Source of the DNA: Streptococcus sp. 'caviae'
GTDB taxonomy: Bacteria; Bacillota; Bacilli; Lactobacillales; Streptococcaceae
NCBI RefSeq assembly: GCF_001937065.1
Contig: NZ_MOWR01000002.1
Coordinates: 282,009-346,008, forward strand
Direction of reading: 5' to 3'
Length of the DNA stretch: 64,000 bases
Part shown: piece by piece, positions 1-9,739 of the stretch
Layout: each line of letters starts with the position of its first letter
Numbering within the stretch: the first letter of the stretch is position 1
The notes under the pieces: model-generated
The model's input: only the letters and a program-made list of their open reading frames with translations
Told to the model about the DNA's origin: nothing
Database searches by the model: none
Position numbers and translations under genes: made by a program

Positions 1-1
1 A

Positions 2-2230
2 GAGGTTTTAAAGGCTGCTAAAGACAAAGTTCAGAAACTGCTGGCTGATTATCAGAAAGCAGCACAGCTTGTTCAAAATCTGGAAGCTGATTACAATCAG
101 CAGCAGGACTTGATGTTTACCTTGCTGGATGAGCTGAAAGACAAAAGAGCCCGCAAGCACAGTTTAGAGTCTATTTTAAAAAGTCACAGCAATTTTTACG
201 CTGGAGTCCGATCCGTCTTGCAGCGGGCTGACCAAATTCAAGGAATTATCGGTGCTGTCAGCGAACACTTGACCTTTGATAAAAAATATCAGACGGCTCT
301 TGAAATCGCTCTGGGCGGCAGCAGCCAAAATATTATTGTTGAGGATGAAGCAGCCGCTAAACGCTCCATTGACTTCCTCAAGCGAAACCGTCAGGGCCGT
401 GCAACTTTCCTGCCGCTGACAACGATTAAACCGCGGCGTTTATCTGAACAACATCAAACCATTTTGACATCCAGTCAAGGTTTTCTCGGCTTAGCCCGTG
501 ACTTGGTCAGTTTTGATGACCGTCTGACCGGAATCTTTGGTAACTTGTTGGGGATTACGGCTATTTTTGACAGTGTTGACCATGCCAATCAAGCCGCCCG
601 CAAACTGCGCTATCAAGTGCGCCTTGTAACACTTGATGGGACAGAAATTCGTCCGGGAGGCTCTTTTTCAGGCGGAGCCAGCCGTCAAAATAACAGCACC
701 TTTATTAAACCAGAATTGGACAGCCTGACTAAGGAATTGGCTGCTTTAGAAGACAGGCAGAGCCAGCAGGAAAACAAGGTCAGTCAGGCCAAGCAGGCTT
801 TAGATGAACAAAGAGCCGGTCTTTTGGAGCTCCGAGAAGAGGGCAATCAGGCCAGACTGTCTGAACAAAAGGCAGAATTGGAATATCAGCAGCTGCAGGC
901 CCGCTTAGAGGAGCAGCGTCTTCTTTATCAACAGCTGACGCAGGCTGACAGACTGGATTCTACGCTCAATTTAGAAAAAGAACAGACCAATCTGGAGACA
1001 AAACTTGAAAAAATAGCAGCGGCTAAGGAAAAGCTCAGTCAGGAGATTGCCCAGTTCAAGGAAGACAAAGACAGCATTCAGCAAAAGACAGCTGACCTCA
1101 GTCAGGAATTGTCTGCACTGCGTCTGTCAGAGCGCGATTTAGCCAATACAGAGCGATTTGAAAAAAGCAATTTAAATCGTTTGCTTGCTGATTTGTCTGA
1201 ACTGGAAAAAAATGAAGCCAATATGACTCAGCTTCTCAGCAGTCAGGAAGAAGATCTGGACGAACATCGTCTGCCAAGGCTGGAAGAGCAGCTGACAGCC
1301 AGTCAGGTCAAAAAAGCAGACAGTGCAAAAGCTTTGGTTCGCTATCGTTTTGAGTTAGAAGACTGTGAAGCCCAGCTGGAAGAAATTGAAGCGAGTCTTT
1401 TAAAAGCCAATGAGAAAAATGAAGCATTAATCCGCAGCCAGACTCAGCTTGAAGTTAAAATTGATCAGCTATCTGATCAGCTGCGCCATTTTGCCGGAAA
1501 TCTTGCTGAAGACTATCAGCTGAGTTTAGATGAGGCGAAAAAACAGGCTCAGGCGGTGGATAATCCAGAAGCTGCCAAGACTCATCTAAGGCAGTTAGAA
1601 AAACAAATCAAACGGCTGGGACCGGTCAATTTGGACGCTATTGGTCAATATGAAGAAGTCTCTGAACGTTTGCAGTTTTTAAATGGGCAAAAAGATGATT
1701 TGGTCCGTGCCAAAGACCTTTTGCTGAGCACAATTCATGACATGGATAATGAGGTAAAGGCGCGCTTTAAGACGACCTTTGAAGCTATTCGGGAAAGCTT
1801 TAAGACGACTTTTACTCAGATGTTCGGCGGCGGCAGTGCCGATTTGCTGCTGACTGAAGGCGATTTACTGACAGCCGGTATTGATATTTCAGTACAGCCG
1901 CCAGGCAAGAAAATTCAGTCGCTCAACCTGATGTCGGGCGGTGAGAAAGCTCTGTCAGCTCTGGCACTGTTGTTTGCCATTATTCGCGTGAAGACGATTC
2001 CTTTCGTTATTTTGGATGAGGTTGAGGCGGCTCTTGATGAAGCCAACGTTAAACGCTTTGGTGATTACCTCAACCGTTTTGACAAGTCCAGCCAGTTCAT
2101 CGTTGTTACCCACCGCAAGGGAACCATGTCTGCGGCTGACAGCATTTACGGTGTAACCATGCAGGAATCGGGTGTTTCAAAGATTGTCTCTGTCAAACTT
2201 AAGGAAGCAGACTCTGTTTTGCAAGACTAA
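2..2230 (+). CDS. smc: Chromosome segregation protein SMC (5' end outside window)
   Basis: This is the C-terminal part of the SMC ATPase, the core of the SMC-ScpAB condensin that organises and separates chromosomes. The frame is open from the first bases of the window, so the N-terminal Walker A head and first coiled coil lie upstream. Visible in order: the end of the first coiled coil, a hinge domain (about nt 210-700, ending in a GG-rich GGSFSGG segment), a long Gln/Glu/Leu-rich second coiled coil (about nt 710-1700), then the C-terminal head. The head shows the ABC signature LMSGGEKALSALALLF (about nt 1928), the Walker B segment FVILDEVEAALDEANV (about nt 2012) and the switch-His segment VVTHRKGTM (about nt 2105). 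Identification is certain. Confidence 0.97.
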   Translation, partial: EVLKAAKDKVQKLLADYQKAAQLVQNLEADYNQQQDLMFTLLDELKDKRARKHSLESILKSHSNFYAGVRSVLQRADQIQGIIGAVSEHLTFDKKYQTALEIALGGSSQNIIVEDEAAAKRSIDFLKRNRQGRATFLPLTTIKPRRLSEQHQTILTSSQGFLGLARDLVSFDDRLTGIFGNLLGITAIFDSVDHANQAARKLRYQVRLVTLDGTEIRPGGSFSGGASRQNNSTFIKPELDSLTKELAALEDRQSQQENKVSQAKQALDEQRAGLLELREEGNQARLSEQKAELEYQQLQARLEEQRLLYQQLTQADRLDSTLNLEKEQTNLETKLEKIAAAKEKLSQEIAQFKEDKDSIQQKTADLSQELSALRLSERDLANTERFEKSNLNRLLADLSELEKNEANMTQLLSSQEEDLDEHRLPRLEEQLTASQVKKADSAKALVRYRFELEDCEAQLEEIEASLLKANEKNEALIRSQTQLEVKIDQLSDQLRHFAGNLAEDYQLSLDEAKKQAQAVDNPEAAKTHLRQLEKQIKRLGPVNLDAIGQYEEVSERLQFLNGQKDDLVRAKDLLLSTIHDMDNEVKARFKTTFEAIRESFKTTFTQMFGGGSADLLLTEGDLLTAGIDISVQPPGKKIQSLNLMSGGEKALSALALLFAIIRVKTIPFVILDEVEAALDEANVKRFGDYLNRFDKSSQFIVVTHRKGTMSAADSIYGVTMQESGVSKIVSVKLKEADSVLQD

Positions 2231-2297
2231 GAGCTTGCCTTTCTCAAGAAATAATATGACTCTTTGCCTTTAGCGGATATTAATTTTGAGGCGGCTA

Positions 2298-2326
2298 TTG
2301 TGAAAGTCTTTGAAATTTGATAAAAT
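2298..2326 (+). promoter_or_regulatory. Sigma-A promoter of the pheS leader
   Basis: TTGTGA (2298-2303), a 17-nt spacer and TAAAAT (2321-2326) lie just before the T-box leader. They would start transcription near 2333, immediately 5' of the Stem I base. Confidence 0.6.
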
Positions 2327-2340
2327 GATAACAATTGAAT

Positions 2341-2537
2341 AAAAAAGTCTATGAGATTAGTAACTTTATGGCAGTCTGACAGGGAATGCGGGCCGTGACT
2401 GGAAGCCCGCTGGATGAAAGTTTAGTGAATTCACTCAGGCAGCAGACTTGGAAATTAAGGTCCGGCAGATGCTGGATAAAAAACGGATGGTACCGCGTGT
2501 CAACGCTCCGATGTGAGTGAGGGCAGGCGGTTTTTTA
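2341..2537 (+). promoter_or_regulatory. T-box riboswitch, tRNA-Phe responsive
   Basis: Leader RNA that senses uncharged tRNA and controls transcription of pheS. The Stem I base pairs AAGTCT (2345-2350) with AGACTT (2444-2449), with TGAG/CTCA and ACTTT/AAAGT pairs above it. The 3' side of the specifier bulge carries TTC (2430-2432), a phenylalanine codon, followed by a purine, as the class requires. The conserved T-box core TGGTACCGCG is at 2488-2497. The competing terminator ends in GCGGT (2527-2531), which can pair with ACCGC (2493-2497), followed by TTTTTT. The specifier matches the downstream gene, so the assignment is strong. Confidence 0.93.
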
Positions 2538-2632
2538 ATGGACTGGCAGTTCAACGTAAAGCCGATCTTACGGCCAGAAGATTCGTTACAGCCAGCTTAG
2601 GATCGCTTATTTATACCTTATATGGAGGACGT

Positions 2633-3676
2633 ATGGATTTACAAGCACAATTAGAAGAATTAAGAACGAGCACACAGGCTCAGCTGAAGGCCATCAAGGC
2701 TGAAAATGCTAAAGAGCTGCAGGAGCTGCGCGTCAAGGTTCTGGGGAAAAAAGGTTCCTTGACTGAACTTTTAAAAGGGCTTAAGGATTTGCCCAATGAA
2801 CTGCGGCCTGTTGTTGGCAAACAGGTCAATGAGGTACGCGATGTCTTGACCAAGGCCTTTGAAGAGCAGGGCAAGATTCTTGCCGAAGCCCAAATTCAGG
2901 CCCAATTGGAATCAGAGTCGCTGGACGTTACCTTGCCCGGGCGCCAGATTTCTATGGGCAACAGGCATGTGCTTAGCCAGACCACCGAAGAGATTGAAGA
3001 TATTTTCTTAGGAATGGGCTATCAGGTTGTCGACGGCTATGAAGTTGAACAGGATTACTATAATTTTGAACGCATGAATCTGCCTAAGGATCACCCGGCG
3101 CGTGATATGCAGGATACCTTCTATATTTCTGAAGATATTTTGCTTCGGACGCATACCAGTCCTGTACAGGCACGTACCTTGGATAAACACGATTTTTCTA
3201 AGGGACCGCTTAAGATGATTTCACCCGGACGCGTTTTCCGCCGTGATACGGATGATGCGACACACTCCCATCAATTCCATCAAATCGAAGGTTTGGTCGT
3301 TGGTAAAAACATTTCTATGGCTGACCTCAAAGGCACTCTTGAATTGATCAGTAAGAAAATGTTTGGTGAAGACCGCAAGATTCGTCTGCGTCCATCCTAT
3401 TTCCCATTTACAGAGCCGTCTGTCGAAGTTGATGTTTCCTGTTTTAAATGTGGCGGCCAAGGCTGCAATGTCTGCAAGAAAACAGGCTGGATTGAAATTC
3501 TTGGTGCCGGCATGGTTCATCCAAGCGTCCTTGAAATGTCGGGCGTTGACTCCGAAGAATACTCAGGCTTTGCCTTTGGTCTAGGTCAGGAACGTATTGC
3601 CATGCTGCGCTACGGCATCAATGATATCCGCGGCTTCTACCAAGGTGACAGCCGCTTTACGGAGCAGTTTAAATGA
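2633..3676 (+). CDS. pheS: Phenylalanyl-tRNA synthetase alpha subunit
   Basis: Catalytic subunit of the alpha2beta2 phenylalanyl-tRNA synthetase, which charges tRNA-Phe in the cytosol. The ATG at 2633 follows TATGGAGG, gives 347 aa starting [13 protein letters not shown], and matches the usual family length. An upstream in-frame GTG at 2513 is rejected because it lies inside the T-box terminator. An N-terminal coiled coil (residues about 1-85) binds the tRNA. The class II catalytic core carries motif 2 ([20 protein letters not shown]) and motif 3 ([15 protein letters not shown]). The Cys-containing [16 protein letters not shown] segment near the end is typical of bacterial PheS. It overlaps the next gene by 4 bp. 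Confidence 0.97.
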   Translation: MDLQAQLEELRTSTQAQLKAIKAENAKELQELRVKVLGKKGSLTELLKGLKDLPNELRPVVGKQVNEVRDVLTKAFEEQGKILAEAQIQAQLESESLDVTLPGRQISMGNRHVLSQTTEEIEDIFLGMGYQVVDGYEVEQDYYNFERMNLPKDHPARDMQDTFYISEDILLRTHTSPVQARTLDKHDFSKGPLKMISPGRVFRRDTDDATHSHQFHQIEGLVVGKNISMADLKGTLELISKKMFGEDRKIRLRPSYFPFTEPSVEVDVSCFKCGGQGCNVCKKTGWIEILGAGMVHPSVLEMSGVDSEEYSGFAFGLGQERIAMLRYGINDIRGFYQGDSRFTEQFK

Positions 3677-4194
3677 TAACAATTGAGCCCATTTTACTAG
3701 AAGAAGTTGAAACGCTAAGGGAACTTGCCATCAAAACCTTTCGGGAAACCTTTGAACACGATAATACCGAGGAGCAGCTGCAGGCATTTTTTGATTCGGA
3801 TTTATCAACCGCTGTTTTGTCTAAAGAGCTGGCAGATTCTGAATCCCAGAACTATTTTATTAAGATGGATGGCCGTATCGCTGGTTTTCTCAAACTTAAT
3901 CAAGGCTCAGCTCAGACCGAACAAAAGCTTGATAATGCTATTGAAATTCAGCGGGTTTACATTCTCAAAGCCTTTCAAGGACAAGGTCTAGGGAAAAAAT
4001 TACTAGAATTTGCGCTGGAGAAAGCATCTGCCTCAGGCTGTGACTGGGCATGGCTGGGCGTCTGGGAATATAATTTTAAGGCGCAGGCCTTATACAAAAA
4101 ATATGGTTTTGAGCGCTTTAGTCAGCACCGTTTTATGGTCGGTGACAAGGCTGATACCGATTGGCTGCTGAAGAAAAGCCTTAAACAAGCATGA
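3673..4194 (+). CDS. GNAT family N-acetyltransferase
   Basis: A 173-aa protein of the GCN5-related acetyltransferase fold, which moves an acetyl group from acetyl-CoA to an amine; the substrate cannot be told from sequence. The acetyl-CoA pyrophosphate loop is visible as [19 protein letters not shown] (residues about 95-113), and the C-terminal [13 protein letters not shown] is the usual motif B region. Its ATG overlaps the pheS stop (ATGA), so it is translationally coupled between pheS and pheT. An acetyltransferase here could plausibly be a detoxification or tRNA-linked enzyme, but that is speculation. Confidence 0.9.
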   Translation: MITIEPILLEEVETLRELAIKTFRETFEHDNTEEQLQAFFDSDLSTAVLSKELADSESQNYFIKMDGRIAGFLKLNQGSAQTEQKLDNAIEIQRVYILKAFQGQGLGKKLLEFALEKASASGCDWAWLGVWEYNFKAQALYKKYGFERFSQHRFMVGDKADTDWLLKKSLKQA

Positions 4195-4230
4195 GTCTGT
4201 CATTCAGATGTCTAAACTAAAAAGGAAGGA

Positions 4231-4359
4231 ATTAAAGAAGCCTCTTGCGGGAAGCTGGAATGTTGAACGTTTTCTGGCTCAAATATCAGTCTGTCTTTAT
4301 CTTTAAAGATCAACTATTTTCGCCTTCTGATAAGGCATGAGGCTTTTTCTGTTTTAATT
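4231..4359 (+). promoter_or_regulatory. Structured spacer before pheT, possible attenuator
   Basis: AAGCCTC (4239-4244 region) is complementary to GAGGCTTTTT (from about 4339), and GCCTT (4322-4326) can pair with AAGGC (4332-4336). The two pairings lie next to a T-run. pheT starts directly after the T-run with no clear Shine-Dalgarno. This could be a weak internal terminator or RNA switch between pheS and pheT. Function is inferred only. Confidence 0.35.
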
Positions 4360-6765
4360 ATGTTAGTAAGTTATAAATGGTTAAAAAAATTGGTTGACAT
4401 TGATGTTCCCAGTCAGGAATTGGCTGAGAAAATGTCAACAACGGGTATTGAAGTTGAAGGAGTTGAGGTACCGGCTCAAGGGCTTTCTAAGCTTGTAGTC
4501 GGTCAGGTGCTTTCCTGCCAGGATGTTCCGGAAACCCATCTGCACCTTTGTCAGGTCGATACTGGTGATGAGGAAACTAGGCAGATTATCTGCGGTGCTC
4601 CCAATATCAAGTCTGGCATTAAGGTAATCGTAGCACTTCCGGGAGCCCGCATTGCCGATAATTATAAAATCAAAAAAGGCAAGATTCGCGGCATGGAGTC
4701 ACTCGGTATGATCTGCTCCCTCCAAGAGCTGGGACTTTCTGATTCGATTATTCCTAAGGAATTTTCAGACGGCATTCAAATCCTGCCTGAAGATGCAGTT
4801 CCTGGAGACAGTATTTTCCCTTATCTTGATTTGGATGATGAAATTATCGAACTGTCCATTACACCTAACAGGGCGGATGCTCTGTCCATGCGCGGCGTTG
4901 CCCACGAAGTGGCCGCCATCTACGATAAAAGCGTTCACTTTGAAGAGAAAACGCTGCATGAAAGTGAGAAAAAGGCAGCCGATCTTATCAAGGTAGCCAT
5001 CGAATCTGACGGTGTCCTGACCTACAAGGCCCGCGTTCTTGAAAATGTTATCATCAAACCAAGTCCTCAGTGGCTGCAAAACCTACTGATGAATGCGGGA
5101 ATCCGCCCCATCAATAATGTTGTTGACGTAACCAATTATGTTTTGCTGTATTTTGGTCAGCCCATGCATGCCTTTGATCTGGACAAATTTGAAGCAGATA
5201 CGATTATTGCCCGTCGGGCGCGCCAAGGTGAAAAGTTGGTGACCCTTGACGGGGAAGAACGCGATTTAATTGATGAAGACCTCGTCATCACCGTGGCAGA
5301 CAAGCCGGTTGCTTTGGCTGGGGTCATGGGCGGCGCCTCAACTGAAATTGACGCAGCTTCAAAAAATATTGTTCTTGAAGCGGCTGTCTTTGACGGCAAA
5401 GCTGTCCGCAAGACCAGCAGCCGCTTGAATTTGCGTTCTGAGAGTTCATCACGGTTTGAAAAGGGTGTTAATTACAGCGATGTTGTTGAGGCTCTCGATT
5501 TTGCGGCTGCCATGATTGCCGAATTGGCTAACGCTGAAATCCTGTCTGGTCAAGTCAGCGCCGGTGCTGTGCCGACAGATGATGTCAAAGTGTCAACGAC
5601 TCTTGATTATGTTAACGTTCGTTTGGGAACTGATTTGACCTATTCGGATATTGAGGCTGTCTTTGCCCGCCTGGGCTTTGGTCTGTCTGGAAATGAGGAT
5701 TCCTTTACGGTTTCTGTTCCGCGCCGCCGCTGGGACATCAGCATTCAGGCCGATTTGGTTGAGGAAATTGCTCGGATTTATGGCTATGACAAATTGCCAA
5801 CAACTCTGCCAAAGGCTGACGGAACTGTAGGGGAATTGACACAGACACAAAAACTCCGCCGCAAATTGAGAAGTTTAGCTGAGGGTGCCGGGCTGTCAGA
5901 AATTATTTCCTATGCGCTGACAACACCGGAAAAAGCGGTAGCTTTCACGCCTAATCCGACAAAATTGACAGAGCTGCTCTGGCCCATGACTGTTGAGCGT
6001 TCGGCTCTGCGTCAAAATATGGTCTCTGGTATGCTCGATACGATTGCCTACAATGTGGCTCGTAAAAGCAGCAACCTTGCCCTCTATGAAATCGGCAAAG
6101 TATTTGAACAAACGGCTGACCCTCAAAAAGACCTGCCTCAGGAAATCGATACTTTTGCCATAGCTCTGACCGGTCTGACTGCCGAAAAAGATTTTCAGAC
6201 TCAGGCCGTTCCGGTGGACTTCTTTTATGCTAAGGGAATTGTTGAAGCGATTTTGACAAAACTGGATCTCAGTGTTCAGTTTGTCGCTGCCAAAGAAATG
6301 CCCAATATGCATCCGGGACGCACAGCCCTGATTGAACTGGACGGGCAGGTCATCGGTTATCTGGGACAAGTGCACCCGCAGACTGCTAAAGACTATAATA
6401 TCCCTGAAACCTATGTGGCAGAACTGAATCTGGGTGCTCTGGAAGCGGCCCTCAAACCGTCTGTGGTCTTTGAAGATATTACGAAGTTCCCGGCTGTTTC
6501 TCGCGATATTGCCTTGCTGCTTCCTGAAAAGGTCAGTCATCAGGACATTTTAGATGCCATTGCCGCCAGTGGTGTGAAACGCTTGATTAAGGTGAAACTC
6601 TTTGATGTTTATGCCGGTAAAACGATTGAAGCGGGCAAAAAATCCATGGCCTACAGCCTGACCTTCCAAAATCCAAATGACAATTTAACAGATGAAGAAG
6701 TTGCTAAATATATGGATAAAATCACCAAGTCTCTGACCGAACGACTGGGGGCAGAAGTGCGCTAA
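4360..6765 (+). CDS. pheT: Phenylalanyl-tRNA synthetase beta subunit
   Basis: Non-catalytic partner of PheS that binds tRNA-Phe and edits mischarged Tyr-tRNA-Phe. At 801 aa it has the full bacterial length. In order: the N-terminal EMAP-like tRNA-binding domain (about residues 40-155), the B3/B4 editing domain (about 210-385), the B5 DNA-binding-like domain (about 400-475), the class II-like core, and the ferredoxin-like anticodon-binding domain at the end (about 708-801, beginning [20 protein letters not shown]). The start [16 protein letters not shown] is the family consensus, although no good ribosome-binding site precedes it. It is the last gene of the leader-controlled operon. Confidence 0.97.
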   Translation: MLVSYKWLKKLVDIDVPSQELAEKMSTTGIEVEGVEVPAQGLSKLVVGQVLSCQDVPETHLHLCQVDTGDEETRQIICGAPNIKSGIKVIVALPGARIADNYKIKKGKIRGMESLGMICSLQELGLSDSIIPKEFSDGIQILPEDAVPGDSIFPYLDLDDEIIELSITPNRADALSMRGVAHEVAAIYDKSVHFEEKTLHESEKKAADLIKVAIESDGVLTYKARVLENVIIKPSPQWLQNLLMNAGIRPINNVVDVTNYVLLYFGQPMHAFDLDKFEADTIIARRARQGEKLVTLDGEERDLIDEDLVITVADKPVALAGVMGGASTEIDAASKNIVLEAAVFDGKAVRKTSSRLNLRSESSSRFEKGVNYSDVVEALDFAAAMIAELANAEILSGQVSAGAVPTDDVKVSTTLDYVNVRLGTDLTYSDIEAVFARLGFGLSGNEDSFTVSVPRRRWDISIQADLVEEIARIYGYDKLPTTLPKADGTVGELTQTQKLRRKLRSLAEGAGLSEIISYALTTPEKAVAFTPNPTKLTELLWPMTVERSALRQNMVSGMLDTIAYNVARKSSNLALYEIGKVFEQTADPQKDLPQEIDTFAIALTGLTAEKDFQTQAVPVDFFYAKGIVEAILTKLDLSVQFVAAKEMPNMHPGRTALIELDGQVIGYLGQVHPQTAKDYNIPETYVAELNLGALEAALKPSVVFEDITKFPAVSRDIALLLPEKVSHQDILDAIAASGVKRLIKVKLFDVYAGKTIEAGKKSMAYSLTFQNPNDNLTDEEVAKYMDKITKSLTERLGAEVR

Positions 6766-6797
6766 AATTGCCTTGCCTAGTGATTGTTACTCCTATG

Positions 6798-6846
6798 AAA
6801 AGGGTGGAACTCAACCGATAACCCTTCGGTTGGGCTCCACCCTTTT
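6798..6846. terminator. Bidirectional terminator between pheT and the phosphodiesterase gene
   Basis: AAAAGGGTGGA (6798-6808) pairs with TCCACCCTTTT (6836-6846). Inside, CAACCGA pairs with TCGGTTG. The A-run and T-run make it usable from both sides, which suits the convergent genes. Confidence 0.92.
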
Positions 6847-6873
6847 GTTAATAAGACTTTTAATGATTGGAGG

Positions 6874-9423
6874 TTAGTCTTTCTTGTTTTTCTTCATAAA
6901 GAGACCTGCCAGAGCAATGAAACTGTAACCAAATAAACTGTATAGCACACTGTGAGATGCGCTTGTATGCGGCAAAGTCGATTGAGATGCTGTTTGACGA
7001 TTGCGGGTAGGGGCTTTGTCTGCTGTTTTCAAGGATGTAACGGTGCTGCCAGCTTTAGCAGCGGCTGCTTGAGTTTCAGCGTAAGCCTTGGCTACCAGAT
7101 TATAGATATCTTGCTGTCTGTCTTGATTCAAAGAAATCATAACAGTCGGCTTAGCAGCTGTCGGAGCCGGTACTTTAGGATCCCTATAGGTGTAGCGGTA
7201 CTCTCCGAAACCTTGAGAAGCGGACGGACCGACATAGGTGATTTCAGCATGGTCAGCTAAGTATTTTTGGGCATTTTCAGAAGAAAGAAAACGAATATCT
7301 AAGCCCTTAATACTGTCTGTAAATGACCAGTTGCTATCGGCTGAAGGATTGATGGTTTTTTCAGAGACAATATAATCAATAATGGCCTGACGGTTTTCCA
7401 GATTGAGCAGGCGTTTTTCAGCGGCATCTCTGACACCTGGGAAATTGCCTGTTGCCCGGTAATTATTGCTGATGACAATAAAGGTTTGGTTAGGATCAAT
7501 CGGCTTTCCCTTGTACTGAAGCTCACGGACACGGCTGGCAGCAGGATTGATCAGATTGCCTTCCTCATCGTATTTGTTTGGCTGTGTGACATCAAATTTA
7601 TAGGTCAAACCGTCAATGACATCAAAGTTATAGGAGCGGTAGTTGCTGTTAATCAGCTGCTGAGGTTCACTCTTGTTAGGATCTATCTGGTTAAACTGTC
7701 CGGCAGACATTTCCAGCCACTCCTTAATTTGAGCACCTGTCAGTTTAATAATAGCCGTGACATTGTCGTAGAGGTAGAGATCAGCAACATTTTTAATAGC
7801 GAGCGATCCGGCCGGAATATCAGTGTAGTAGCTAGCATCCCCGCGCGTCCCTGCCTTAAACGGCGCAGCAGCTGAGAGAATTGGGAGATTGGCATCGGCA
7901 GTGCCGGCTAATTCTTTCTTGCCGTACCAGATCTGTGCATTATTTACAATTTGAATGGACGGATCATCCAGCACCTGAGCGAAGTAACTGTTGATTGGCG
8001 CTGTTGTTTCGCCAACCTTTTGGCGGACATAGTTTATCGTACCCTGGTGCTCTTCCCGGACCATATCAATCAGTTCTTGATCGGCAATGGACGAGGCAGT
8101 GTCAATTTTACGGAGCTTGGATTTGCTGCTTTTTACCTGCCACTTGCCGTCTGTATAAGTGAGCGTCATATCCATAATCCCAAGGTGATCACCGAATTTT
8201 CCAGCCATGACAACCGGTTTGCCGTTGATGAGACCGTTAATATCGTCAACACCTTTATATTTAGCGTAAAAACTGCTGCCATCGCCATTAGGAAAATCGG
8301 CATGCGAATGTCCCGTAGCGACAGCATCAACACCGTCAATACCAGCGAGGAAATAGCCCTCGTTTTCTTCGCCGTTTTCGTACTGGTCATCCCCAATACC
8401 CGAATGCGCCAGGACCAAAACAATATCAGCACCGGCTTCCTTCATGCTTGGGACAATGGTTTTAACAGCTTCAACCGGATCATCGACGGTAACCTTGCCT
8501 TCAAGATTGGCCTTATCCCAAACTAAAATCTGCCGTGGCAGAACACCTGTAATGCCTATTTTGATGGTCGTTTCTTGGCCTGCCGTGTCTGTGAAGACTT
8601 TATTGAGAAGGATATAAGGCTGGAAATAGTAATGGCCTGTGCGGGCATCGCGGACATTGGCATTGATGATGGGAACATCAGATGTATTAACCATACGGTT
8701 GAGGAAATCAAGTCCGTAGTTAAATTCGTGGTTGCCTAGAGTTTCAGCATCATAACCCAGTTTTTTAAAGGCCTCATACATGGGGTGGGTCTGCCCTTCT
8801 TTAACAGGATTAATGAGAGCTTTATAGGTGCCAAAAGGTGTTCCCTGAATGGTATCTCCGCTGTCAACAAGAATGATATTGCTGTTTTCCTTGCGGGCTT
8901 CTTCAATAAGTATGGCTGTTTTAGCAAGACCCACAGTTTGAGATACCTTATCTTGATAGTAGTCATAGTTGACCAGATTGGTGTGGAGGTCGGTTGTTGA
9001 GAGAATGCGCATATCCACGGTTTGACCTTCAACAGGGTCAGGTGTTTTAACAGCTTCTTTAACTGGCGCAGCTGCTGCAGCCGGCGTATTGACCCTAGGT
9101 GCGGCAGTGTCTGCTTCCTTTGCTGTAGTTTCTGAGCTTCTGCCGGCTGGGGGAGCAGTCTCAGCAGGAGCCGTTTGAGCTGTCTCTGCTTGTGCAGGGG
9201 CTGGACCAGCTTGTTGGGCTGGGCTGTCAGAAATTCCCGAAGCAGGCAAGGCAGCGTCTCCCGTATTATCTGCAAGGGCTGTATTGCTGTCTGCTGCCGG
9301 TGAAGCAGCACTGATATCATTAGCAGCAGATGTGTCATCTGCCCGAGCAACAAGGCCTGTACCGCTGGCCGCAGCAAAAAGAGAAAGCACTAATACACTC
9401 TTAGACAAATACTGTTTGGACAT
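6874..9423 (-). CDS. cpdB: Cell-wall anchored 2',3'-cyclic-nucleotide phosphodiesterase/nucleotidase (CpdB/CdnP-like)
   Basis: Surface ectonucleotidase of 849 aa. Relatives hydrolyse extracellular 2',3'-cyclic nucleotides, 3'-nucleotides and, in some streptococci, cyclic dinucleotides. The signal peptide has a hydrophobic stretch and a probable cut after AlaArgAla (residue about 28). An Ala/Pro-rich linker spans about 29-130. The metallophosphatase domain starts at 139 with the motifs TTDLHTNL (143-150), VDSGDTIQGTP, GNHEFNYG, VLAHSGIG and GHSHADFP. A 5'-nucleotidase C-terminal domain follows. The C-end has the sorting architecture of motif, hydrophobic segment (about 826-843) and KKNKKD tail. 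The motif reads LPHTS (817-821), not LPxTG. AAAGGAG precedes the ATG. The exact substrate among this family is not settled by sequence. Confidence 0.9.
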   Translation of the reverse strand: MSKQYLSKSVLVLSLFAAASGTGLVARADDTSAANDISAASPAADSNTALADNTGDAALPASGISDSPAQQAGPAPAQAETAQTAPAETAPPAGRSSETTAKEADTAAPRVNTPAAAAAPVKEAVKTPDPVEGQTVDMRILSTTDLHTNLVNYDYYQDKVSQTVGLAKTAILIEEARKENSNIILVDSGDTIQGTPFGTYKALINPVKEGQTHPMYEAFKKLGYDAETLGNHEFNYGLDFLNRMVNTSDVPIINANVRDARTGHYYFQPYILLNKVFTDTAGQETTIKIGITGVLPRQILVWDKANLEGKVTVDDPVEAVKTIVPSMKEAGADIVLVLAHSGIGDDQYENGEENEGYFLAGIDGVDAVATGHSHADFPNGDGSSFYAKYKGVDDINGLINGKPVVMAGKFGDHLGIMDMTLTYTDGKWQVKSSKSKLRKIDTASSIADQELIDMVREEHQGTINYVRQKVGETTAPINSYFAQVLDDPSIQIVNNAQIWYGKKELAGTADANLPILSAAAPFKAGTRGDASYYTDIPAGSLAIKNVADLYLYDNVTAIIKLTGAQIKEWLEMSAGQFNQIDPNKSEPQQLINSNYRSYNFDVIDGLTYKFDVTQPNKYDEEGNLINPAASRVRELQYKGKPIDPNQTFIVISNNYRATGNFPGVRDAAEKRLLNLENRQAIIDYIVSEKTINPSADSNWSFTDSIKGLDIRFLSSENAQKYLADHAEITYVGPSASQGFGEYRYTYRDPKVPAPTAAKPTVMISLNQDRQQDIYNLVAKAYAETQAAAAKAGSTVTSLKTADKAPTRNRQTASQSTLPHTSASHSVLYSLFGYSFIALAGLFMKKNKKD

Positions 9424-9739
9424 AGTAATCTCCTTTATTTAAAAATATCCTTCGGTTTCTATTATACAAAAAGAAAGCCCTTTCAGTAAAATAGAAGGCG
9501 AAAAATGAAGTAAAAAGTATGAAAGCCAGATTTCTATCCATATTTTTGAAAGATGAGGATAAGCATTGAATCAGGGAGATCCAACAAAAAAAGACTGAAA
9601 GCAAAATGTCAGTCCTTAATACTAATAGTTAAACAGCGCTAAATCAAGCAATCCTCTATATATCTGCCATTATCGATTTTTATCCCAGCTGGAGGCTGTA
9701 TTTTGCCGGCAGCCGATTCCCTATCTTTTATGTATCCGT
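9424..9739. other. Intergenic region, cpdB promoter side and tetR 3' side
   Basis: 316 bp. It holds the cpdB ribosome-binding site (minus strand, just above 9423), AT-rich sequence that presumably carries the cpdB promoter, and the tetR terminator at 9585-9615. No gene is supported. Confidence 0.5.
9585..9615 (-). terminator. Terminator of the tetR-type gene
   Basis: On the minus strand GGACTG...CAGTC is followed by a run of seven T (plus-strand A-run about 9585-9592). It lies about 125 nt past the regulator stop codon. Confidence 0.7.

Noticed and set aside
2513..2632. Longer pheS start at GTG 2513
   Set aside because: Lies inside the T-box terminator; the ATG at 2633 has a strong Shine-Dalgarno and the consensus N-terminus.
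5896..6540. 214-codon open frame on the minus strand inside pheT
   Set aside because: Antisense shadow of a clearly coding gene; no ribosome-binding site and no recognisable protein.
8736..9377. 213-codon minus-strand frame inside the phosphodiesterase gene
   Set aside because: Same strand, shifted frame over the Ala/Pro-rich linker; low-complexity translation, no start signal.
9401..9604. 67-codon minus-strand frame across the cpdB start
   Set aside because: Out of frame with the signal peptide and without a ribosome-binding site; the AT-rich upstream region explains the hydrophobic translation.
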